From NCBI GenBank assembly GCA_039026755.1, contig JBCCLR010000041.1, positions 1 to 21,529 of the forward strand: a DNA stretch of 21,529 nucleotides. The letters run 5' to 3'. The notes under the pieces are model-generated. The model saw nothing but the letters and a program-made list of their open reading frames with translations, was not told the DNA's origin and made no database searches. Positions 16,688 through 21,529 of the stretch are shown here, one piece after another (the first letter of the stretch is position 1; the number at the start of each line of letters is the position of its first letter). The translations under genes and the position numbers were made by a program. Origin of the DNA: CAKZYD01 sp039026755. GTDB taxonomy: Bacteria > Pseudomonadota > Alphaproteobacteria > Sphingomonadales > CAKZYD01.

Positions 16688-18163
16688 GTGTTGAAACTAG
16701 AACGCGCGGATTTACTGCGCCAGCAAGCTTTTGTTGGGGGCATCTGGAGCGATGCTGATACCGGAGAAGCATTTGATGTTGTCAATCCGGCCACCGGCGC
16801 AGTTGTCGCGTCTGTACCGGATATGGGCGCCGCTGAAACCCGCCGCGCCATTGAAAGTGCTGAGATGGCGCGCCACCCCTGGGCCGCGCAGCCGGCCAAG
16901 GCGCGCGCTGTTATCCTGCGCAAGCTTTATGCCCTGGTGATGGAACATCAAGAGGATCTGGCACACTTAATGACAGCCGAGCAGGGCAAGCCCTTGGGCG
17001 AAAGCAGGGGTGAAATCGCCTATGCAGCCAGCTTTATTGAATGGTTTGCAGAAGAAGGCAAACGCACCTACGGCGATATCATTCCCAATCATATGCCAGG
17101 CAAGCGTATCTTGGTGATCAAACAACCCGTGGGCGTTTGCGCCGCGATTACGCCTTGGAATTTTCCAACGGCAATGATCACGCGTAAAATCGGCCCGGCG
17201 CTGGCGGCGGGCTGCTCGATCGTGGTCAAGCCGGCGGAAGCAACACCGCTATCGGCGCTGGCGCTGTGTGTTTTGGCGCAAGAAGCGGGTCTGCCCGAGG
17301 GCGTGTTGTCGTGCATCACCGCATCGCAGGGCGCTGGCGTGGGCGGCGAGATGACGTCTAACCCGCTGGTGAAAAAGCTGTCTTTCACAGGGTCTACGGC
17401 GACAGGCGCTTTGCTCATGCAGCAGGCCGCAGGGCAAATTAAGAAAGTGTCTCTGGAACTGGGCGGCAACGCGCCGTTCATTGTGTTTGATGATGCCGAC
17501 ATCGATGCGGCGGTCCAAGGCGCAATTGCCGCCAAGTTTCGCAATGCCGGCCAGACTTGCGTATGTACAAACCGGTTTTATGCACAGGCTGGGGTCTATG
17601 ATGAATTTGTCAAAAAGCTGAGCCATGCAACCAAACAGCTCAGCATCGGCAATGGCATGGACGATGGCGTGCTGATCGGCCCTATGATCAATGCTGCGGC
17701 GGTGGATAAGACCGAACGCCATCTGCGCGATGCTGTTACCAAGGGTGGTTCTATAGAAACCGGCGGTGCGCGCGCGGAAGAAAACGGGCCGCTGTTTTTT
17801 GCGCCGACTGTCGTCTCCGGGGCGCAGCCAGAGATGCTGCTCGCGCAAGAAGAGACGTTTGGGCCGCTCGCGGCGGTGTTTAAATTCGATGATGAGGCTA
17901 GCGTTGTTGCGGCGGCGAACGACACGGATGCCGGGCTTGCTGCGTACCTTTACACCCGTGATCTCGGCCGCGCATGGCGCATGGGCGAAGCGCTGGAATA
18001 TGGCATGGTCGGCATCAATGAAGGCATCGTCTCCACCGAAGTCGCGCCGTTTGGCGGGATCAAACAAAGCGGCATCGGCCGTGAGGGCTCTAAATACGGC
18101 ATCGAGGATTATCTCAATATCAAATACATGCTGCTTGGCGGACTCGGTCTTGATGGGCAATAA
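16688..18163 (+). CDS. gabD: NAD(P)-dependent aldehyde dehydrogenase, succinate-semialdehyde dehydrogenase type
   Basis: A 491-aa member of the aldehyde dehydrogenase superfamily, closest by motif to GabD-type succinate-semialdehyde dehydrogenases. Catalytic residues are visible: Asn158 (ITPWNFP), Lys181 (VVKPAEATP), Glu257 (LELGGNAPF) and nucleophile Cys291 (NAGQTCVC), with the second Cys293 typical of the SSADH loop. The C-terminal segment EVAPFGGIKQSGIGREGSKY followed by GIEDYL is also GabD-like. The start is GTG at 16688, with AGGA at 16677-16680; the ATG two bases before it is out of frame and stops at once. It lies between the sulfotransferase and the MDR oxidoreductase with 17-bp gaps, inside one operon. 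It probably oxidises an aldehyde made by the quinohemoprotein or the carotenoid oxygenase. The physiological substrate need not be succinate semialdehyde. Confidence 0.93.
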   Translation: MLKLERADLLRQQAFVGGIWSDADTGEAFDVVNPATGAVVASVPDMGAAETRRAIESAEMARHPWAAQPAKARAVILRKLYALVMEHQEDLAHLMTAEQGKPLGESRGEIAYAASFIEWFAEEGKRTYGDIIPNHMPGKRILVIKQPVGVCAAITPWNFPTAMITRKIGPALAAGCSIVVKPAEATPLSALALCVLAQEAGLPEGVLSCITASQGAGVGGEMTSNPLVKKLSFTGSTATGALLMQQAAGQIKKVSLELGGNAPFIVFDDADIDAAVQGAIAAKFRNAGQTCVCTNRFYAQAGVYDEFVKKLSHATKQLSIGNGMDDGVLIGPMINAAAVDKTERHLRDAVTKGGSIETGGARAEENGPLFFAPTVVSGAQPEMLLAQEETFGPLAAVFKFDDEASVVAAANDTDAGLAAYLYTRDLGRAWRMGEALEYGMVGINEGIVSTEVAPFGGIKQSGIGREGSKYGIEDYLNIKYMLLGGLGLDGQ

Positions 18164-18180
18164 GGCGGGGGAATAAAACA

Positions 18181-19182
18181 ATGTCGAAACGACAGAGCTG
18201 GCGCTTGGTTCGGCGTCCGGATGGCGAAATTTCAGATGATGACCTGTCGTTCGCGCAGGAAGACATTCCGCCCTTGGCCGACGGCGACATTCTTGTTGAT
18301 GTGGACTATATTTCCGTCGATGCAACGAACCGAATTTGGATGTCGGATGCCGATCAGTATATGCCGCCGGTCAAGATTGGCGACATCATGCGGGCTGGCG
18401 TCGCTGGCAAAGTCATCGCCTCGCGCCATCCAAATTTCACTGCAGGCATGACCGTTGGCGGTCTTGGTGGATATGCCTCCCATATCGTGGCATCGGGGGA
18501 TCTTTTCGGCTCTCTTCCCGATGTGCCAGGCCTGGCCCTGCCAACGCTGTTTGGATCGCTCGGTGGCACAGCGCTTACGGCCTATTTTGGTTTGTTGAAA
18601 ATTGGCGAACCTAAACCTGGTGAGACTCTGGTCGTGTCAGCCGCCGCGGGCGCAGTGGGTTCAATGGTCGGGCAGATTGGCAGGATTAAAGGCTGCCGTG
18701 TCATCGGCATTGCTGGGGGGACTGAGAAGTGCCGCTATGTTGTGGAAGAATTGGGGTTTGATGGCTGCGCAGACTACAAGGCAGGTGACCTCGGCGCCCA
18801 GCTTGACGCGCTGTGCCCAGATGGCATCGATATCAATTTTGAAAATGTTGGCGGCGATATTATGGACACCGTCATGCAGCGGATGACCAATTTCAGCCGG
18901 ATGCCGCTCTGCGGAATGATTTCGATGTATGATCATTTGACTGAGATCCAAGGCCCCAAGGCTTGGTCCAAAATCCTCATGAACCGGATCCGTGTGCAGG
19001 GTTTTATCGTCAGCGATTATATGGCGGAATTTGAAACCGCCAGCGCAGACCTGGTCAGCTGGGCATTGGCGGGCAAACTTAAGACGCGCGAAGATGTGAG
19101 ACCTGGTCTAGACAATGCGCTGCATATTCTGCGCGATCTCTACAGGGGCGGCAACAACGGCAAACTGCTTATCAAGGTTTAG
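18181..19182 (+). CDS. Zinc-independent MDR NADP-dependent oxidoreductase (LTB4DH/CurA-like)
   Basis: A 333-aa medium-chain reductase of the leukotriene B4 dehydrogenase / CurA (double-bond reductase) group. It lacks the structural-zinc Cys cluster and the catalytic Cys/His set of alcohol dehydrogenases. The NADP-binding Rossmann loop is at about 154-164 (AAAGAVGSMVG), with GDGVDINFENVGG-type sequence later (PDGIDINFENVGGDIMD), which is diagnostic of this group. Family members reduce alpha,beta-unsaturated ketones or aldehydes with NADPH. The ATG at 18181 has a GGCGGGGG ribosome-binding site upstream, 17 bp after the ALDH stop. It is the last gene of the plus-strand operon. A T-run follows at 19188-19195 but without a clear stem. 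In the pathway it could saturate an enone formed after C-C cleavage or oxidation. Confidence 0.92.
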   Translation: MSKRQSWRLVRRPDGEISDDDLSFAQEDIPPLADGDILVDVDYISVDATNRIWMSDADQYMPPVKIGDIMRAGVAGKVIASRHPNFTAGMTVGGLGGYASHIVASGDLFGSLPDVPGLALPTLFGSLGGTALTAYFGLLKIGEPKPGETLVVSAAAGAVGSMVGQIGRIKGCRVIGIAGGTEKCRYVVEELGFDGCADYKAGDLGAQLDALCPDGIDINFENVGGDIMDTVMQRMTNFSRMPLCGMISMYDHLTEIQGPKAWSKILMNRIRVQGFIVSDYMAEFETASADLVSWALAGKLKTREDVRPGLDNALHILRDLYRGGNNGKLLIKV

Positions 19183-19235
19183 CGTAGATTTTTTTACAGG
19201 GCGTAACGGGCATTTCCATATATGGGTCTACGGCC

Positions 19236-19712
19236 TATTTCGACATACGCCCTGAAGTCATACAACTCGACGTGAAGACGTACATTTGCTTTCTACTTTC
19301 GCTTTGGGGCGTTGAGGTTGCGATAGAAGGCGATGAAGCGCTAAGGAAATCCGCAAATTATTGTGACTGACAAGCGCAAATCATCCGGTGCCGCCATGCG
19401 TGAAATTGGCAACACATACCGCCATGACATGGGTCAATATCTCAATAGCCGGGCAGAAAATAACCACTTGCCATTCCGAAGATGAGAGCGGGCGACGCAA
19501 CGATTTAGGCGGATGCGTAACGTTCGAAAGTTCCTCTCAATGCACGCATTGCTATTCCATCATTTCAACGGAGACAGACACTTAAACGGCCGCCTAATCG
19601 TCAAAGCCTACCGATCTGAAGCGCCTTGGGATTGGTACCGGCGTACGCACATGGCTGTCGAAACAACTTTGCCTCTTGCGCAACCTAAGACAATTTAACG
19701 TTAGAATGACAG
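19236..19712 (+). pseudogene. IS6-family-type transposase remnant, internally deleted (copy 2)
   Basis: Read from 19236, the sequence encodes FDIRPEVIQLDVKTY followed by a decayed LSLWGVEVAI, recognisable as the N-terminal part of an IS6-type transposase (FRPEVI..LAV..Y..F.LSLRNVE). Near 19333-19350 the frame changes and jumps to the C-terminal part: VTDKRKSSGAAMREIGN, QYLNSRAENNHLPFRR, then TGA at 19483-19485, then ERATQRFRRMR and HHFNGDRHLNGR. The central third with the first catalytic Asp is deleted. The TGA sits where relatives have Arg (CGA), again one C-to-T change. The C-terminal half matches copy 1 (1-360) closely, and homology runs through the end to GACAG at 19708-19712. Same strand as copy 1. 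The stretch 19183-19235 contains nothing I recognise. Confidence 0.83.
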
Positions 19713-19797
19713 GCCCCTTCATTGGGTTTGATAAAATTAATAATCCAAGTTGCAAACATCTCGTGCCATAAAGCTTGCAGTGGTGATGGAAAGATAG

Positions 19798-20457
19798 ATG
19801 GCTGAGGTAAAGCTAACAGAGCGGCAAAATAAGCGCCGGACGCAGATCATGGACACGGCGCGGCAGTTGCTGGCGTCGCGCGGGTATGAAGCTTTAACAA
19901 TGCGAGACTTGGCGGCGGAAAGCGAGGTCGCGCTCAAGACCTTGTACCGGATATATGGAAATAAAGATAAACTGCTCCAAAGTGCGATTGCAGAACAGTA
20001 TCGCGGCGCCTACGAAGCTATCGATCAAGACACACAACCCGTGGGGCTGGATCGTGTCTTTTTTATAGCAGAGTCTATTGCCGCGCGTGTGCTAGAAGAA
20101 GCGAGTTATATAAAAGCGCTCTCTAAGATGACGTCGTCGCAGGCAATGCTCGAAACCCTCACACAGCTTCGCACCGAAATGTATACCAAAGCGCTAGAGC
20201 AAATGCGCAGTCAAGACGATTTGTGCGACTTTGTCAGCATTCCGTTTCTTGCCTCTTCGATCGGTGTTCATATTGGATCCTTGTTCAGGTCATGGGCGAA
20301 CGATGGATTTGGGTCGAATGAAATGTTCGATCGTGTGAGAATGGAAGTCATCTTTGTTTTAAGCCCGTTTGCCGTTGGTCACGCGCGTGAACGACTTCAA
20401 ACAATGACCAAACAGGTCTACAATGATCTCATAACAAAGGTTTTGAGGCGCTCGTAG
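19798..20457 (+). CDS. TetR/AcrR-family transcriptional regulator
   Basis: A 219-aa regulator. The N-terminal domain is typical: RRTQIMDTARQLLASRGYEA, then the helix-turn-helix at about residues 33-54 (LTMRDLAAESEVALKTLYRI) and YGNKDKLLQSAI. The remaining 160 residues are a helical ligand-binding domain without a recognisable specificity. ATG 19798 is preceded by GGAAAG at a suitable distance. It is unrelated in detail to the TetR protein at 4411. The TonB-dependent receptor begins 470 bp downstream in the same direction, with two near-identical palindromes in its promoter. This protein is the obvious candidate to bind them, though that is inference. It starts 85 bp beyond the IS6-type remnant, so it lies outside the IS-bracketed block. 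Confidence 0.92.
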   Translation: MAEVKLTERQNKRRTQIMDTARQLLASRGYEALTMRDLAAESEVALKTLYRIYGNKDKLLQSAIAEQYRGAYEAIDQDTQPVGLDRVFFIAESIAARVLEEASYIKALSKMTSSQAMLETLTQLRTEMYTKALEQMRSQDDLCDFVSIPFLASSIGVHIGSLFRSWANDGFGSNEMFDRVRMEVIFVLSPFAVGHARERLQTMTKQVYNDLITKVLRRS

Positions 20458-20793
20458 CAGCAGGTATCGAAGAGGGCATGCAGGCCTTCACAGGCATACA
20501 GGTACACAGGAGAGATCTCGCTACATAGCCGCTGTTTCAATCTGCCAATCGGATTATCTGTCCCATACGCGCTTCAGAGCCGTAGCCATCCTAGAGCGAT
20601 GCCGTTTTTAGCGGATAGAGTGCATCTCTTTCCTAGGAAAAAGCGTGTAGTGAGCACGGGCCTTCTTTGGCACGGTCGCGTCTCCAGCCTATCCAGCTAA
20701 GACTAAAATCCATCTAAATATCCATAAATAATGAATATTTGTTCAAGTCTATGCGGCATGTGACGCCGTTCGTAGACCCAAACTCTCTTTTTT
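20458..20793. other. Intergenic stretch without recognisable gene
   Basis: I find no convincing coding frame, RNA gene or transposon motif here. The only structures noticed are an imperfect inverted repeat, ATATCCAT (20719-20726) against ATGAATAT (20731-20738), and a local AT-rich patch before the receptor promoter. Confidence 0.5.
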
Positions 20794-20830
20794 GACAACG
20801 TGTTGACATTATTAATGACAACGCGTTGTC
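20794..20830. promoter_or_regulatory. Tandem palindromic operators in TonB receptor promoter
   Basis: GACAACGCGTTGTC at 20817-20830 is a perfect 14-bp palindrome, and GACAACGTGTTGAC at 20794-20807 is a near copy (12 of 14 match). Their centres are 23 bp apart. TTGACA at 20792-20797 and at 20803-20808 could be -35 elements overlapping the first site, so a bound protein would block transcription. The adjacent TetR gene (19798-20457) is the likely partner, by inference from position and operator type. A LacI-type binder from elsewhere is possible. Confidence 0.65.
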
Positions 20831-20927
20831 TTGATGTTAGCTAGAACCAATACAAAGACGAGAGCTGGTTGATCCAGAAGCTCGCGAACAGACGTTCAAC
20901 GACAAAGATTGCGATGGGGAGTTGCAA

Positions 20928-21529
20928 ATGAAATTGGGAATCCTGTTTTTGACGACGGCGCTATCAGGGCTGAGTGCAACATATGCGAACGCGCAGACAG
21001 AACCGTCTGACAGCGTGTCGGCCTTTACCGAAGAGATTATTGTGCAAGCACGAAAACGCGCGGATGGAGAAACGTCTCAATCCGTTCCCATCGCGCTGAC
21101 GGCATTTTCTGCTGGTAAGCTTGAGGCCGCTCTTGCCACCAATCTGACAGATGTCGGGCGATTGACACCAAATGCGGCGCTTGACGATATCGGGACTTTT
21201 CCTGGGACCCAGGCATTCTTCGTGCGCGGCATGGGCGTGTCGTCCAGCGTGCCAAGTTTTGATCCAGCGGTTGGTTTGTTCGTTGATGGGGCATACCGTG
21301 CGCAAAGTGCGTCGGGCGTGCTCGACGTCTTCGATGTAGAGCAGATCGAGATACTAAGGGGCCCTCAAGGGACCTTGTTTGGACGCAACGTCACGGGCGG
21401 TGCTATTACATTGCGCACCCGCCGCCCAACCGACGAGCTCGATGTGCGAGCGCAGGTAACCGTCGGTAGATTTGATCGCGTGGATGGAAATGTCTCAATC
21501 TCCGGTCCACTCGTTGAAGACACATTATC
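20928..21529 (+). CDS. TonB-dependent outer-membrane receptor, 5' part (runs off window)
   Basis: An open frame from ATG 20928 to the window end gives the first 200 residues of a second TonB-dependent receptor. Signal peptide: MKLGILFLTTALSGLSATYA, with cleavage near NA|QTE. The plug then begins with EEIIVQARKRADGETSQSVP and continues with TQAFFVRGMGVSSS, GLFVDGAYRAQS and the hallmark ILRGPQGTLFGRNVTGGAI, ending in the first barrel-side segment VTVGRFDRVDGNVSISG. GGGGAG at 20916-20921 is a strong ribosome-binding site at 6-nt spacing. It is a different protein from the receptor at 8924-11230, although the plug region is similar in style. It lies downstream of the TetR gene and the palindromic promoter. 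The 3' end, barrel and ligand are not visible. Confidence 0.93.
   Translation, partial: MKLGILFLTTALSGLSATYANAQTEPSDSVSAFTEEIIVQARKRADGETSQSVPIALTAFSAGKLEAALATNLTDVGRLTPNAALDDIGTFPGTQAFFVRGMGVSSSVPSFDPAVGLFVDGAYRAQSASGVLDVFDVEQIEILRGPQGTLFGRNVTGGAITLRTRRPTDELDVRAQVTVGRFDRVDGNVSISGPLVEDTL

Noticed and set aside
17249..18325. Long antisense open frame (358 codons) opposite the aldehyde dehydrogenase gene
   Set aside because: It lies wholly over a clear ALDH with intact catalytic residues, its translation has no recognisable motif and is rich in Arg, His and Cys, as expected of a shadow frame.
19513..19698. Short open frame after the CurA-like gene as an independent small protein
   Set aside because: Its translation is the C-terminal end of the IS6-type transposase remnant after the TGA at 19483-19485.
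20964..21305. Antisense frames opposite the second TonB receptor
   Set aside because: The plus strand reads as a complete signal peptide and plug domain with a strong ribosome-binding site.
1..21529. CRISPR array, tRNA, rRNA or defence system
   Set aside because: I looked for regularly spaced repeats, clover-leaf-like sequences, rRNA motifs and known defence domains and found none.

Overview
The window looks like part of an accessory catabolic island from an alphaproteobacterium, possibly a sphingomonad or a related marine lineage. The reasons are the two TonB-dependent receptors with sphingomonad/caulobacter-style plug sequences, the mix of family types (DapB-like reductase, SnoaL-like protein, sulfotransferase, carotenoid oxygenase, BASS transporter), and moderate G+C. 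No rRNA, tRNA or housekeeping gene is present, so the taxonomy is inference.

Layout. Bases 1-360 hold the 3' part of a decayed IS6-type transposase. A minus-strand pair follows (413-3621): a molybdopterin oxidoreductase translationally coupled to a DapB-like NAD(P)-binding reductase. A divergent promoter region (3622-3772) separates it from a plus-strand SnoaL-like protein and a TetR regulator (to 5097). Next comes a plus-strand module with an HSL-type esterase, a carotenoid oxygenase and a BASS-family transporter (5379-8799). A minus-strand TonB-dependent receptor (8924-11230) converges on it, and an intrinsic-type terminator for the receptor overlaps the transporter's 3' end. Divergent from the receptor is a tight plus-strand operon (11421-19182): a second, different molybdopterin oxidoreductase, a heme c/PQQ dehydrogenase lipoprotein, a sulfotransferase-like protein, a succinate-semialdehyde-type dehydrogenase and a zinc-free MDR oxidoreductase. 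A second decayed IS6-type transposase copy in the same orientation lies at about 19236-19712. Beyond it are another TetR gene and the start of a second TonB-dependent receptor, which runs off the window.

How the genes may work together (inference). The receptor and BASS carrier would import an organic, probably anionic or esterified, hydrophobic compound. The esterase and carotenoid-cleavage-type oxygenase would open it. The two cytoplasmic molybdenum enzymes would carry out water-dependent redox or hydration steps. The periplasmic quinohemoprotein would oxidise an alcohol, the ALDH an aldehyde, and the MDR and DapB-like enzymes would reduce C=C or imine/oxo groups. No substrate can be named from sequence. 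The combination of two unlike Mo-bisPGD enzymes, a PVADH-like quinohemoprotein and a carotenoid oxygenase between two IS6-type remnants is the strongest candidate here for an undescribed pathway. A motif close to TATAACTRTCTAAA recurs in several intergenic regions and suggests a shared regulator, perhaps the TetR protein at 4411-5097.
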